A stretch of 64,000 nucleotides of DNA. It comes from Parasutterella secunda (GTDB lineage Bacteria > Pseudomonadota > Gammaproteobacteria > Burkholderiales > Burkholderiaceae_F). Both the position numbers and the translations under genes were made by a program. The DNA lies in the NCBI RefSeq assembly GCF_023336895.1, contig NZ_JAMBLT010000005.1, positions 1 to 64,000 on the forward strand. Direction: 5' to 3'. Positions 15,476 to 25,857 of this stretch are shown in pieces (positions within the stretch are counted from its first letter, which is position 1; every line of letters begins with the position of its first letter). The notes under the pieces were generated by a model. It saw only the letters and a program-made list of their open reading frames with translations, was not told the DNA's origin and did no database searches.

Positions 15476-17488
15476 ATGGATTCCCGCTTAGAAAAAGCCA
15501 TTGTCGAAGCGTTTGATGCCAACGGTCCATTGTGTCGCCAAATTGAGGGATTCAAGCGCCGTGACAGCCAATTGCAATTTGCTCAAGCAGTGGGGCAAGC
15601 CATTCAAACGCAGGGTGTTGCTGTCGTGGAAGCCGGCACCGGCACAGGGAAAACATTTGCTTATTTAGTGCCCGCGATTCTTTCTCGCTCTAAAACGATT
15701 GTCTCCACGGCCAGTAAAACACTTCAGGATCAGTTATTCGAAAAAGATGTCGGTCGAATTTGTTCAGCGCTTGCCGTCGATGCCGATGTGGCTGTGCTTA
15801 AAGGCCGGGGAAACTATATCTGCAAAGAACGTTTAGAAAGGCTTGTGGATCGAGGTCTTTTGCCTGAAGCAGACAGTTATAAGCGTTTGAAAAAAATCAT
15901 TGACTTTGCCAGGCGGGACGCAACCGGTGATAAAAACGATATTCCCGGGATACCGGAAAAAGATCCGCTGTGGCCCTGGGTGACGAGTACAAAAGACAAT
16001 TGTTTGGGTAAATCAAAGTGTCCGCACTATGACGATTGTTTTGTCAATCGTGCCCGAGCTCGCGCTCATGAAGCCGATATTGTCATTGTCAATCATCATC
16101 TCTTCATGGCCGATCTCAGTCTCAAAGATGACACCATGGCCGAGTTATTACCCGACGCCGACTTGGTGATTCTCGATGAAGCTCACAAGCTGCCCGATAT
16201 TGGAATCGATTATTTTTCAGACATCTTCTCGCTTTGGGAATTACAGGATTTTTCTGAGGAAGGCCGCTTGATCGGAAAAGCCCATGCGGCAGGCGTTGTC
16301 CGATGGGATGATGTCTTTCTTGATGTAAAAAAAGTTGCCCTTAATCTTCACCAGATTATTCACCGGGGTCTGGGGGTGGAAATTGATACAGAAATTGAAA
16401 TCAATTCCATCGACGGTTTCGCCCAGAGTATTAAAGAGCCTTTTGAAAAACTGATTGAGTCCGTTCTCACCATTGCCAAGACTTTTAAATCTCTTGAAGG
16501 CTCAAATGAGGAGTGCGATCTTTTTTCAGACAGAGCAGCCGATCTTTTAAAACGGATGCAGGACTGGCAAGTCACGCTCACGAATCCTTCGGCGGTTAAG
16601 ACGGTCGGTGGAATCCCCTCCGTACTTTGGCTTCGTTTAACAGAGCAAAATGTCTTTTTCTCCAATACGCCGCTTTCGCTTGCTCAGCCTTTTGCGAAAG
16701 CCCGCGAGAAAATGCATAACGCTTGGATATTAACAAGCGCCACCATTTCAACCCGAAAAGATGACGGCAGTGCTGACTTTTCCTATTTCTTAGGCGAATT
16801 GGGTCTTTCAAAAGAAACCCAGACCTACACGTGGGACAGTCCCTTTAATTTTGCCTATCAGGCTCGTTTTTATCTGCCTAAAAATTTACCGGGTGTTTTT
16901 GAAGACAATTTTGCTCATGAATTGGTTGAAGCAACCTGGCCTTTATTGCAGAAGACGCAAGGCAGAGCTTTTTTCCTTTGCACGAGTTTCCGTTCAATGG
17001 AAGCCATTGCCAATGAATTGCGCTTGAGGATGGGAGCAAACTTCACTTTATGTGTTCAGGGCGAAGCGCCGAAGTCGGAATTGCTCGATCGCTTTAAGTC
17101 CATGCCCAATGCGGTGTTGGTGGGTTCAATGAGTTTTTGGGAAGGCGTTGATATGAAGGGTGACGCGCTTCAGCTTGTCGTGATTGATAAGATGCCTTTC
17201 GCTCAGTTTGATACCCCGGTGGCTCGAGCAAAGAAAGATTGGTTTGCCGATCAGGGCAAAAATCCTTTCATGAGCTATCAGTTACCGGAAATGATTACGA
17301 CTTTGCGTCAGGGTGTTGGTCGTCTTATTCGCAGTGAAAATGATTTCGGTGTCATTGTTTTCGGCGATAATCGTCTGCTGCAAAAGCGTTATGGACGTGT
17401 CGTTCTTGAAAGCCTGCCGGCCATGATTCGAACGCAGGAATTTGCTCGGGTTTATTCATTTTTAGATAACCCGGATGAGGCATATTGA
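15476..17488 (+). CDS. yoaA: ATP-dependent DNA helicase, YoaA/DinG type
   Basis: A 670-residue superfamily 2 helicase of the iron-sulfur XPD/DinG group, acting on damaged or stalled DNA. Walker A is EAGTGTGKT near 52-61, the DEAH box ILDEAHKLPD near 233, and four cysteines for a 4Fe-4S cluster lie at NYICKERL (about 116) and in DNCLGKSKCPHYDDC (about 176-190). Motif VI is the RQGVGRLIR segment. The sequence around the cluster matches YoaA better than DinG. Its TGA overlaps the ATG of the SNF2 gene. Confidence 0.92.
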   Translation: MDSRLEKAIVEAFDANGPLCRQIEGFKRRDSQLQFAQAVGQAIQTQGVAVVEAGTGTGKTFAYLVPAILSRSKTIVSTASKTLQDQLFEKDVGRICSALAVDADVAVLKGRGNYICKERLERLVDRGLLPEADSYKRLKKIIDFARRDATGDKNDIPGIPEKDPLWPWVTSTKDNCLGKSKCPHYDDCFVNRARARAHEADIVIVNHHLFMADLSLKDDTMAELLPDADLVILDEAHKLPDIGIDYFSDIFSLWELQDFSEEGRLIGKAHAAGVVRWDDVFLDVKKVALNLHQIIHRGLGVEIDTEIEINSIDGFAQSIKEPFEKLIESVLTIAKTFKSLEGSNEECDLFSDRAADLLKRMQDWQVTLTNPSAVKTVGGIPSVLWLRLTEQNVFFSNTPLSLAQPFAKAREKMHNAWILTSATISTRKDDGSADFSYFLGELGLSKETQTYTWDSPFNFAYQARFYLPKNLPGVFEDNFAHELVEATWPLLQKTQGRAFFLCTSFRSMEAIANELRLRMGANFTLCVQGEAPKSELLDRFKSMPNAVLVGSMSFWEGVDMKGDALQLVVIDKMPFAQFDTPVARAKKDWFADQGKNPFMSYQLPEMITTLRQGVGRLIRSENDFGVIVFGDNRLLQKRYGRVVLESLPAMIRTQEFARVYSFLDNPDEAY

Positions 17489-20400
17489 TGGCTCGTCGTG
17501 AACAATATGGATTGACTTGGTGGGGAAAGGAGTGGTTAAAAGCGCTCTTAGCCTGTGACCACGACAATCGCTTGCCCCGTGGCAAGACCTATTGCAATAA
17601 GGGAAACGTCCTTCAAGTTGATATTAATCCCGAAACTTTTGCCATTGAAGCCGTTGTTCAGGGCAGCGTTATGGCTTATGAGGTTCGTATCCAGCTTGAA
17701 CGCTTCAGCTCCGATAAAGTGGAAAGACTCATAGACAGTCTGCGAACTCGAAGCGATCTTGTTGCCAGGCTTCTCGATAATGAACTTCCCAGCCAATTGG
17801 CGAGTATTTGCAGTGATTTAGGACTAAAACTTTTTCCTTCCACTAGTCTAGATCTTCAATGTTCGTGCAGCTGTCCCGATTCGGCAAGGCTTTGCAAACA
17901 CATCGCTGCGGTTATTTATTGGCTCTCACGAGCCATCGACTCGGATCCATTTTTAATTTTCACCCTTCACGGCGTTCAACTCGTGGAGAAACTCAAGCAG
18001 GCCGGACTGAACGCGTCCGAGGCGGTTGAAGATCGAGCGGTCACGCTTCAAGAGGTGGCTTCATTTGTTGATGATTTGGAGTTTACAAGCAGGCCTTCGC
18101 CCTTTAATTTACGCAACTTTCCTTTGAAGTCCCTTGAGTATACGGGTGAGAAAATATTTCCCCTTTTGCCGTCGGTTTTCACTTTAGGCAATTCAAAAAA
18201 TTTCCCTCAAGAGCTCATGGAGGCTATTCGCTTCAATGCCAATAAGTCACGGGCACTTTTAGTGTTCGATAACGAAGACTCACTCTCTTCTCGTTACCAG
18301 GCTCAACTTCAAAAAGACTTGCAAAGGTATTTACGGCATCACTACCGTATCGCTCTGGATCGATCCAACGGTCGTGATATACAGTTGGTCGATGAAAAAG
18401 GCAGGGGAATTGATAACGATGAAGTTTTGCGGTTAATCAGTACGCTTTTGTCGTTGCCGGAAACTTTATGCAGTCAGACACTTTCTGAGCCCCTGTATGC
18501 ATTGAGAGTTTTATTTCGTCTGGTTGACCGCATTTATGAATCGGCCGCGCTTATTCCGGTTGTGGTGGTCTCAAGTGACAAAGAGGATTGTTGGCCCCAA
18601 ATTTATTGGATGCCAGCGGTCCGTTACTCTTATGTGGGATCGGTTTTTGCTGATTTCTTGCAAACTTTCGTACCGTACTTTGATTCGCTTTTCGATTTCG
18701 CAGACTTAGAGTGCCGATCCGATAAGCAAAAGGCTTACTTGGGATTAACCTTTGCGATCACGCTTTGGCATCGAGTTTTATCTTCAGACTTTAAACTCAG
18801 TGCAGGTGGTCTGTTTTTTGCTTCGCCTTCGAGTACCGATGTTTATTTTGATTGCAACAGCACACTTTCTCACACGCTCGCGCAATACCTCAGAGTGCTG
18901 AATCTGAGTTTTAATTTCCCATGGCATCCGATTTTTGTACTGACTCGATCAAGAGACAAAACGATCAATCTTCACTACCGCATTAAGGCTAAAGAAGGAA
19001 AATCGAAAGCTATTGATTTAAAAACGCTCATGCGCGGCAAAGAGTACGAGCAGGAACGATTTGCGGCCCTTAATGTCCTAACAACCCTCAAAGGACATTA
19101 CCCTTTGTTGGGGGAATTGCTCGAAGCAAAAAATAATACTGTTAAGTTAGATCCCGAAACACTAAAAGCGTTTCTTTTTGAGATTGCGCCAAGCCTGACT
19201 TTACTGGGAATATCGCTCTCGATGCCGCAGTCGCTCAAAAATCTTCTTAAGCCAAAGATCACGGCTTCGGTTTCAAGCGCAAGCACAGGTAAGAGTTTTT
19301 TCTCCAAAGATGCGCTTACAGACTTCAATTACCATTTGGCAATTGGCAAGCATGTTCTGACCGAAGAAGAATTTGCCGACTTGGTGGCTCACGTCGGAGA
19401 GGTGGTTGAGTGGGCTGACGAATACATTTATGTCGATCCTGAAGAGATTGAAAAATATCGACAGAAAATTCAAAAAGCTGAGGAGATTTCTCCGCTTGAG
19501 AAGTTGCGCGCGGCTCTGATCGGAGAAATCGACGGCGTGCCGGTGTCGCTGGATAAAAATCTTAAAGAGCAAATTAACGCTATTCATCAAGTTCCAACCA
19601 TAAATCTACCGAAGCATTTAAGAGCCAAGCTTCGTCCCTACCAAAAGCGCGGCTATGAATGGCTTATGAAGAACATTCATTTAGGTTTAGGGTCCCTGAT
19701 TGCCGACGATATGGGGCTTGGAAAAACGCTTCAGGTGATTGCTGTTCTTACCGCTCTCAAAGAAGCCGGGCAATTTTCGACTAAAAAAGCGCTTATTGTG
19801 GTTCCCACGACACTTTTGACGAATTGGGAGCGAGAGATCAGTAAATTTTCACCCCATTTAAAGGCTGTTATTTACCATGGGGATAAACGTAAGCTTCCTG
19901 ACCAAGATGACTATGACGTACTTCTGACGACTTACGGCGTTATTCGTCGGGATGTTGAAATTTTGAGGACACTGCCCCTCAGACTTTTAGTTATTGATGA
20001 GGCGCAAGCTGTCAAAAATCATTTGACTACGCTGGCACAGTCACTTTCGTTATTAAACGCTCAAAGCGTGATCGCTATGAGTGGGACACCGGTTGAAAAC
20101 CACTTAAGTGAGTACTGGTCGATTTTTTCGCTTGTGCAGCCCGGTCTATTGGGAACGCAAAAAGATTTCAAACGTACCTTTGCCAAACCGATTGAAAGTG
20201 ATCGGGATCCGCAGGCCTTAGACGCTTTTAAATCTCTGACAGCGCCTTTTATGCTCAGACGCTTAAAGACCGATAAAGCGATCATCAGTGACTTGCCGGA
20301 GCGGTTGGTTAATGACCGGTTTGCAACATTGACCGTTGAGCAAGCCGCTCTTTACCAAAAAACACTGACAGAGATGATGCAAAGGCTAATAACCCTGGAA

Positions 20401-21057
20401 TCCAAAGCTAAGGAAGAGGAAATTGATGCCAAAGCGATCAGACGGGCTCTTGTACTAAAGCTCATCACCTCATTAAAACAGATTTGCAATTCACCGTCTC
20501 AGTACCTGAAGACAGAAACAGATGTTCCGGATTCCGGTAAAGGCACAATGCTTTTGGATTTATTGAGTCAAAATTTTGAAGTGTCACGCAAAGTTTTGAT
20601 CTTCACACAGTACCGTGAAATGGGAAAACGGCTGCAAGGTTGGATCGATAACTGCCTTAACGAGAAAGCACTCTTTTTACATGGAGCGGTCAGCGTTAAA
20701 GAACGCATGAAAATGGTTGATCGTTTCCAAAATGATCCGACCGCTCGGGTGATGATCCTGTCACTTAAAGCCGGTGGAACGGGGTTGAATTTGACAGCCG
20801 CCTCAAGCGTGATTCATTATGATCTGTGGTGGAATCCCGCCGTTGAGTCTCAAGCGACTGACAGAGCCTATCGAATCGGTCAGAAGCGAGATGTTTTAGT
20901 CTACCGTTTTGTGACGGCAGGCACCTTTGAGGAAAAGATCAACGAGATGTTGGCGAGTAAAAAGGAACTCGCGGATTTAACCGTTAATGTTGGAGAGAAG
21001 TGGATTGGAGATTTGTCCTCGGAAGAACTCGACCGTGTATTAAAGTTGTCTGTCTGA
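17488..21057 (+). CDS. SWIM zinc-finger SNF2-family helicase
   Basis: An 1189-residue protein. A SWIM zinc finger (CSCPDSARLCKH, about 127-138) lies near the N-terminus, followed by about 450 residues of poorly conserved sequence and a C-terminal SNF2 ATPase: DDMGLGKTLQ (about 738), DEAQ box (about 836), SGTPVENHLSEYW, and the helicase C block with AGGTGLNLT and QATDRAYRIGQ. Start is ATG 17488, overlapping the upstream stop as TGATG. Bacterial SWIM-SNF2 proteins are linked to DNA remodelling or clearing RNA polymerase; the exact role is unknown. The pairing with a YoaA helicase suggests a repair unit. Confidence 0.9.
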   Translation: MARREQYGLTWWGKEWLKALLACDHDNRLPRGKTYCNKGNVLQVDINPETFAIEAVVQGSVMAYEVRIQLERFSSDKVERLIDSLRTRSDLVARLLDNELPSQLASICSDLGLKLFPSTSLDLQCSCSCPDSARLCKHIAAVIYWLSRAIDSDPFLIFTLHGVQLVEKLKQAGLNASEAVEDRAVTLQEVASFVDDLEFTSRPSPFNLRNFPLKSLEYTGEKIFPLLPSVFTLGNSKNFPQELMEAIRFNANKSRALLVFDNEDSLSSRYQAQLQKDLQRYLRHHYRIALDRSNGRDIQLVDEKGRGIDNDEVLRLISTLLSLPETLCSQTLSEPLYALRVLFRLVDRIYESAALIPVVVVSSDKEDCWPQIYWMPAVRYSYVGSVFADFLQTFVPYFDSLFDFADLECRSDKQKAYLGLTFAITLWHRVLSSDFKLSAGGLFFASPSSTDVYFDCNSTLSHTLAQYLRVLNLSFNFPWHPIFVLTRSRDKTINLHYRIKAKEGKSKAIDLKTLMRGKEYEQERFAALNVLTTLKGHYPLLGELLEAKNNTVKLDPETLKAFLFEIAPSLTLLGISLSMPQSLKNLLKPKITASVSSASTGKSFFSKDALTDFNYHLAIGKHVLTEEEFADLVAHVGEVVEWADEYIYVDPEEIEKYRQKIQKAEEISPLEKLRAALIGEIDGVPVSLDKNLKEQINAIHQVPTINLPKHLRAKLRPYQKRGYEWLMKNIHLGLGSLIADDMGLGKTLQVIAVLTALKEAGQFSTKKALIVVPTTLLTNWEREISKFSPHLKAVIYHGDKRKLPDQDDYDVLLTTYGVIRRDVEILRTLPLRLLVIDEAQAVKNHLTTLAQSLSLLNAQSVIAMSGTPVENHLSEYWSIFSLVQPGLLGTQKDFKRTFAKPIESDRDPQALDAFKSLTAPFMLRRLKTDKAIISDLPERLVNDRFATLTVEQAALYQKTLTEMMQRLITLESKAKEEEIDAKAIRRALVLKLITSLKQICNSPSQYLKTETDVPDSGKGTMLLDLLSQNFEVSRKVLIFTQYREMGKRLQGWIDNCLNEKALFLHGAVSVKERMKMVDRFQNDPTARVMILSLKAGGTGLNLTAASSVIHYDLWWNPAVESQATDRAYRIGQKRDVLVYRFVTAGTFEEKINEMLASKKELADLTVNVGEKWIGDLSSEELDRVLKLSV

Positions 21058-21080
21058 TACAACCGGATGAAAAAGCAGAG

Positions 21081-21121
21081 AAAAATTAAGGGGTGATTGG
21101 TCGACTTGACGAATCACCCCT
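21081..21121 (-). terminator. Terminator of bamD
   Basis: AGGGGTGATT (21089-21098) and AATCACCCCT (21112-21121) around a 13-base loop; on the minus strand a T-rich tract follows (AAAAATT at 21081-21087). It lies between the converging SNF2 and bamD genes. Confidence 0.8.
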
Positions 21122-21143
21122 GATAATCAGAAGGTCGGATAAA

Positions 21144-21911
21144 TTAACGTTCGCGATTTTGGTTGAGTTCAATAACGCGGTTGACGTCAGACTCTAAATC
21201 CTTAACCCCGAGTTGTTCATAGCAATCACGGATGAGCTTTAAAGCGTCATCGGAATAGGGCGTTTGTTGGAAAGTGCGCACGACATTTTGAGCGCGTTCA
21301 ATGGCGGCCACGTAGGCGTGACGGTCGTAGTAGAACTTGGCAATGTTGTATTCAGAGTGGGCCTGAGACAGAACCAGTTCGTGCATACGGCGACGAGCTT
21401 CGTGAGCGTAGCGAGATTGCGGGAAGCGTTCCACCAATTCCTTAAACGTATCAAAAGCGGTACGAGCGGCATCAGAATCGCGCTCATAAATATCCTGCGT
21501 GAGCAGCGCCGTAAAGATCGTGTCACGTTGGTTAAGCGTTGCCAACGCCTTCAGATAGAGTACATAGTCACTATTGGCGTGGTTGGGATATTGACGCAGG
21601 AATCGGTCACAGGCTTGGACGCATTGAGCGGCGTCACCGTCACGCCAATAGGCGTAAGCACTTTCAATTTGTGCCTGTTGGGCGTAGCGGCCAAACGGAT
21701 AACGGCTTTCCAATTTTGTGTAATAATCTTGCGCCCGAGTCCAGTCGCTGTCTTCAGCGGCCGCGCGAGCTTCTTCGTAGAGACGGTCAGCGTCCCAGCC
21801 TTGGGTAACGTCGGTTTCGATTTGCGAGCAGCCGGCGCTCATAGCGGCGATTGCGGCGGCCAATGCAAAAGTTGCCGCACGCTTGCGCAATTGATGTAAA
21901 GTTAATGCCAT
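21144..21911 (-). CDS. bamD: Outer membrane assembly lipoprotein BamD
   Basis: An essential lipoprotein of the BAM complex that inserts beta-barrels in the outer membrane. The 255-residue chain has a lipobox MSAGC with lipid Cys at 28, then five TPR-like helical repeats, beginning with LYEEARAAAEDSDWTRAQDYYTKL-type sequence. The ESRYPFGRYAQQAQIE and LRQYPNHANSDYVLYLKAL segments are BamD hallmarks. Start ATG 21911 gives a normal signal peptide; the frame is open to 21947, which would add 12 residues. Divergent from rluD, a common betaproteobacterial arrangement. Confidence 0.95.
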   Translation of the reverse strand: MALTLHQLRKRAATFALAAAIAAMSAGCSQIETDVTQGWDADRLYEEARAAAEDSDWTRAQDYYTKLESRYPFGRYAQQAQIESAYAYWRDGDAAQCVQACDRFLRQYPNHANSDYVLYLKALATLNQRDTIFTALLTQDIYERDSDAARTAFDTFKELVERFPQSRYAHEARRRMHELVLSQAHSEYNIAKFYYDRHAYVAAIERAQNVVRTFQQTPYSDDALKLIRDCYEQLGVKDLESDVNRVIELNQNRER

Positions 21912-21998
21912 TGATGTGACTCTGATAAATGCGGTCAATTGATTCACGGATTATAGCGATCAGACCGCCTTTGGCTCAAGTAAATAATAAGGATATAT

Positions 21999-23009
21999 AT
22001 GTCGGCCTCATCCGAAGAAGCTCTGTATTTTGTTGTCGGTGATGAATATTCCGGTGACCGTTTAGATAAAGTGCTCGCACAGCTGATGCCTTCTGTGTCG
22101 CGCGCACGACTTCAGACCTGGATTGAACAGGGGGCGGTTACCGTCAACGGTGAGGTTACGGAGAAAATCCGCACTAAAGTGGCCGCCGGCGATGAAATTG
22201 AGGTTTTGGAGCAGCCAAGCCCCGAAGAGCTGGCTTTCAAACCGGTTCAAATGCCGCTTGATGTTGTTTATGAAGATGACGATATTCTTGTTGTCAATAA
22301 ACCTGCGGGTTTGGTTGTTCATCCGGCTGCAGGCCATTGGGATGACACGCTTTTAAATGGTCTTCTTGCCAGAAATCCTGAATTAAAGACTTTGCCCAGA
22401 GCCGGTATCGTTCACCGGTTGGATCGTGATACAACCGGTTTAATGGTTGTCGCCAAGACGCTTGAGGCGCAAACCGATCTTATTCGACAGCTCCAGGCTC
22501 GAACGGTTAAGCGTGAATACTGGGCCATCGTTCATGGTCAGGCTCCGCAAGCCGGTTTTATTGATGAGCCGATTATGCGGGATCCGCGTTCACCGATTCG
22601 TTTCTGCGTGGGACAAGGTCCAAGAGCTAAAGAAGCTAAAACCCATGTACGGTTGGTCGATTTTGCTTATGTTCCCGGAGTCGGTCAGACACCATTGTCG
22701 GTTTCGTGGGTAGCCTGCCGTTTGGATACAGGACGCACGCATCAGATTCGCGTACATATGCAGTGGGCAGGATTTCCGCTGGTGGGCGATCCGCTCTATA
22801 AAGGTAAAATGAGCAAGTTGCCGGAAGGTTGTCCGCTTTCACTCATAAAACGGCAGGCCCTTCATGCCTCTCGTTTGGGGCTTGAGCACCCGAGAACAAA
22901 GGAGCTTATGCAATGGTTTGTACCCGCTCCCGACGATTTAGCTCAATTGATGACAGAAATCGGTTTTGCTCCGACTGATGAACCGGTCAGTGTTTTTGAA
23001 AATAGGTGA
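21999..23009 (+). CDS. rluD: 23S rRNA pseudouridine synthase RluD
   Basis: Makes pseudouridines in helix 69 of 23S rRNA (positions 1911, 1915 and 1917 in E. coli). The 336-residue protein has an N-terminal S4 RNA-binding domain (about 18-75) and the RluA-type catalytic domain with HRLDRDTTG, catalytic Asp at about 142. The DIVYED-like segment and QIRVHMQWAGFPLVGDPLY near the C-terminus are typical. Head of an operon with pgeF and rimO. Confidence 0.94.
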   Translation: MSASSEEALYFVVGDEYSGDRLDKVLAQLMPSVSRARLQTWIEQGAVTVNGEVTEKIRTKVAAGDEIEVLEQPSPEELAFKPVQMPLDVVYEDDDILVVNKPAGLVVHPAAGHWDDTLLNGLLARNPELKTLPRAGIVHRLDRDTTGLMVVAKTLEAQTDLIRQLQARTVKREYWAIVHGQAPQAGFIDEPIMRDPRSPIRFCVGQGPRAKEAKTHVRLVDFAYVPGVGQTPLSVSWVACRLDTGRTHQIRVHMQWAGFPLVGDPLYKGKMSKLPEGCPLSLIKRQALHASRLGLEHPRTKELMQWFVPAPDDLAQLMTEIGFAPTDEPVSVFENR

Positions 23010-23012
23010 AAA

Positions 23013-23801
23013 ATGATTGACGATACGACAAAACCTGCATTAGCCATTTTGCAGCCGGATTGGGATTCTATTCGGCCGGCCAATGTGGATGCTTTGATGA
23101 CGCTTCGCGCCGGCGGTGTTTCTTCCGGTCCTTTTGGTGACAAGGACGGTATCGGTGGTTTTAATGTCGGTATTTACACAGGCGATGTGCCGGTATGCGT
23201 CAATATGAATCGTAATTTCGCCGCACAACTGGTGCCCACGGATCCCAAGTGGCTCAAGCAGGTTCATGGAGATCGCGTGGTCGATGCCGAGACAGCTGCA
23301 CCGGAAGAAGAAGCCGATGCAAGCACAAGCATTACGCCCAATGTTGTCTGCGTGGTCCAAGTGGCTGACTGCTTGCCTGTTTTGATTGCAGAGAAAAACG
23401 GCAAGGGGGTTGCGGCTGTACATTGCGGTTGGCGCAGTCTGGCGGCGGGAATTCTTCAAAAAACCATTGAGCGGCTTCGCGAGCGAATCGGCGATCCCGA
23501 TGCCCAATTTATCGCATGGTTGGGTCCCAGAATCGGTGATGATGATTTTGAGACGGGCAGTGATGTCCTTGAAGCCATGCAAACAAGTATTGACGGGGCA
23601 GAGGTTGCCTTTAAGGCCAACGAAGATGGCAAATACCTTTGCTCATTGACGACTTTAGCGCGAATGGCTTTACTGCAAGTCAAGGTCGAAGAGGTCGTTG
23701 AAGCCCGTCACAGCACTTATGCCAATCCCGAACTCTTTTATAGCTTCCGCCGTGACGGTAAAACGGGACGTCATGCGGCGATGATTTGGATTAAAGGCTA
23801 A
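23013..23801 (+). CDS. pgeF: Peptidoglycan editing factor PgeF (YfiH/DUF152 laccase-domain family)
   Basis: A 262-residue zinc-containing protein that in E. coli keeps L-Ser out of the peptidoglycan stem peptide; relatives act on purine nucleosides. The motifs are [22 protein letters not shown] and [14 protein letters not shown], carrying the metal-binding Cys and His residues. The start lies three bases after the rluD stop, so the pair is translated together, as in most Proteobacteria. Confidence 0.9.
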   Translation: MIDDTTKPALAILQPDWDSIRPANVDALMTLRAGGVSSGPFGDKDGIGGFNVGIYTGDVPVCVNMNRNFAAQLVPTDPKWLKQVHGDRVVDAETAAPEEEADASTSITPNVVCVVQVADCLPVLIAEKNGKGVAAVHCGWRSLAAGILQKTIERLRERIGDPDAQFIAWLGPRIGDDDFETGSDVLEAMQTSIDGAEVAFKANEDGKYLCSLTTLARMALLQVKVEEVVEARHSTYANPELFYSFRRDGKTGRHAAMIWIKG

Positions 23802-23803
23802 AC

Positions 23804-25144
23804 ATGCAAAGAATTCCTCGAATCGGCGTTGTTTCCATGGGCTGTCCTAAAGCGCTCGTGGATTCCGAAAGGATCATGACCCAGCTTCGTGCCGAAGGAT
23901 ATGACATTGTCGGCTCCTACACGGATGCGGATTTGGTGATCGTCAATACCTGTGGCTTTTTAAATGAAGCCGTTGCAGAAAGTGTCGATGCCATCAATGA
24001 AGCAATGCACGAAAATGGACGAGTTATTGTCACGGGGTGCTTGGGGGCTAAAAAGCATTTGGACGGTACGCCCTATTTGGATGATGTCTGTCCTGATGTT
24101 TTGGGAGTGACCGGTCCGGGCGAATTCGATAAGGTCTATGAGTTGGTGCACAAGCATTTGCCTCAGCCGCATAGCCCCTACTGGGATTTGGTTCCGAAAG
24201 CCGGTTTAAAGCTAACGCCTTCACACTACGCGTACTTGAAGATTAGCGAAGGCTGTAATCACCGCTGCGCTTTTTGCATCATTCCGCAGTTAAGAGGAAA
24301 ACTCGTCAGCCGACCGATAGGTGAAGTGTTGCGTGAAGCTGAATTACTGCGCGAAGCGGGCGTTAAAGAGCTGATGGTGATCAGTCAGGATACGTCTGCA
24401 TATGGAGCCGATTGCCGTTATCGGATTGATTTTAATGATCAAGGGAAGGCGCTTCAGACAAAACTCTACGATTTAGCCCGAGAGTTAGGGGATATGGGCA
24501 TGTGGATTCGTCTGCACTATGTTTATCCTTACCCGGCAGTTGATCAAGTGGTCGAATTGATGGCCGATGGAAAGATTCTTCCTTATCTGGACATCCCGTT
24601 TCAACATGCTCATCCCCGTGTGCTCAAGGCAATGAAGCGGCCGGCTGCAACGGAAAAAACATTGGAACGCATCCAAGCTTGGCGCAGAATTTGTCCGGAT
24701 TTGACGATTCGATCAACATTCATTGCCGGTTTCCCCGGGGAAACGGAAGAAGAATTCCAATACTTGCTGGATTTCCTTCAGGAAGCTCAATTGGATCGCG
24801 TGGGTTGCTTTGCTTATTCACCGATTGAAGGGGCGGCTGCCAATGAATTGCCCGGTGCTTTGCCCGATGAAGTCCGTGAAGAGCGTCGGGATCGCTTCAT
24901 GCAGGTGCAATCAAAGATTTCAGAAGAAAGAATGGCCCGAAAGATCGGTTCTATTCAAAAGGTCATTATTGATGAACCCGAAGATGAAGATGGTGTGGCA
25001 ATTGGTCGTACCACGGCTGATGCCCCAGAAATCGATGGCATTATCTATGTGACGACCGATGCTCACCTCAATCCCGGCGATATTGTTGACGTGAAGGTGA
25101 CGGCTAACCAAGAATATGACCTTATCGGCCGTCATATTCCGTAG
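23804..25144 (+). CDS. rimO: Ribosomal protein S12 methylthiotransferase RimO
   Basis: A radical SAM enzyme that adds a methylthio group to an Asp of ribosomal protein S12. The 446-residue chain has the UPF0004 domain with three cluster cysteines ([24 protein letters not shown]), the radical SAM motif CNHRCAFC near 150-157, and a C-terminal TRAM domain. The start follows pgeF by two bases, so it belongs to the same operon. Confidence 0.95.
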   Translation: MQRIPRIGVVSMGCPKALVDSERIMTQLRAEGYDIVGSYTDADLVIVNTCGFLNEAVAESVDAINEAMHENGRVIVTGCLGAKKHLDGTPYLDDVCPDVLGVTGPGEFDKVYELVHKHLPQPHSPYWDLVPKAGLKLTPSHYAYLKISEGCNHRCAFCIIPQLRGKLVSRPIGEVLREAELLREAGVKELMVISQDTSAYGADCRYRIDFNDQGKALQTKLYDLARELGDMGMWIRLHYVYPYPAVDQVVELMADGKILPYLDIPFQHAHPRVLKAMKRPAATEKTLERIQAWRRICPDLTIRSTFIAGFPGETEEEFQYLLDFLQEAQLDRVGCFAYSPIEGAAANELPGALPDEVREERRDRFMQVQSKISEERMARKIGSIQKVIIDEPEDEDGVAIGRTTADAPEIDGIIYVTTDAHLNPGDIVDVKVTANQEYDLIGRHIP

Positions 25145-25161
25145 GTTGCAGGCATTTGGCA

Positions 25162-25857
25162 ATGCGTATCAGAAAACTTTTGAAATCGCTCTTTTTGGCA
25201 ATCCTTGCGATTGTTCTTGTTATTGAGGGCTATTACATCGCACAAGTCCTCTGGTACAGCATTGCCCCTGTAGAGACCTCCGCTTATATTGAAAGCGAAA
25301 AGGAACGTCTGGGACGCGTTCAATTTAAGCCTGTTTTATTGAGAAATGTCGCCAATGACATGGTTCGCGCCACGGTGGCGGCTGAGGATGCAAGGTTTAC
25401 CGAGCATTTCGGCATCGAATGGGAAGCGACAGGCGAAGCTTTTGTCAGTAACGTGATTGAGGGCGACCGTGCTCCGGGCGGCTCCACAATTACACAGCAA
25501 ACGGTTAAAAATCTTTTCCTCACTCATGAAAAGAGTTACTTGAGAAAAGTTCAAGAAATGATTTTGGCCTTGGTTATGGAAGCGACTTGGTCAAAAGGCA
25601 GAATTCTTCAGACCTATTTGAATATTGCCGAATTTGGAGAAGGAATTTTCGGTGTCGAGGCTGCTTCGCGCCATTATTACGGTATCAGCGCCAGACGATT
25701 GTCTCATTGGCAAAGCGTTTGGCTTGCGGCCATTCTCTCAAACCCCAGGTATTACGAAACGCATGGTTCGACGGACTGGCTTCGTCATCGAATTGATGTG
25801 ATTGAGGGGTCAATGAAAGAGCCCCAATTTGCGAAAATCAACAACAGGATGCCTTAG
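25162..25857 (+). CDS. mtgA: Monofunctional peptidoglycan glycosyltransferase MtgA
   Basis: Polymerises lipid II into glycan strands at the inner membrane. The 231-residue protein has one N-terminal membrane anchor (about 5-28) and a GT51 domain with the catalytic Glu in VAAEDARFTEHFG, the APGGSTITQQTVKNLF motif and NIAEFGEGIFGVEAA. Start is ATG 25162; a TTG two codons earlier is possible. The last 20 bases overlap the 3' end of a convergent permease gene. Confidence 0.92.
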   Translation: MRIRKLLKSLFLAILAIVLVIEGYYIAQVLWYSIAPVETSAYIESEKERLGRVQFKPVLLRNVANDMVRATVAAEDARFTEHFGIEWEATGEAFVSNVIEGDRAPGGSTITQQTVKNLFLTHEKSYLRKVQEMILALVMEATWSKGRILQTYLNIAEFGEGIFGVEAASRHYYGISARRLSHWQSVWLAAILSNPRYYETHGSTDWLRHRIDVIEGSMKEPQFAKINNRMP

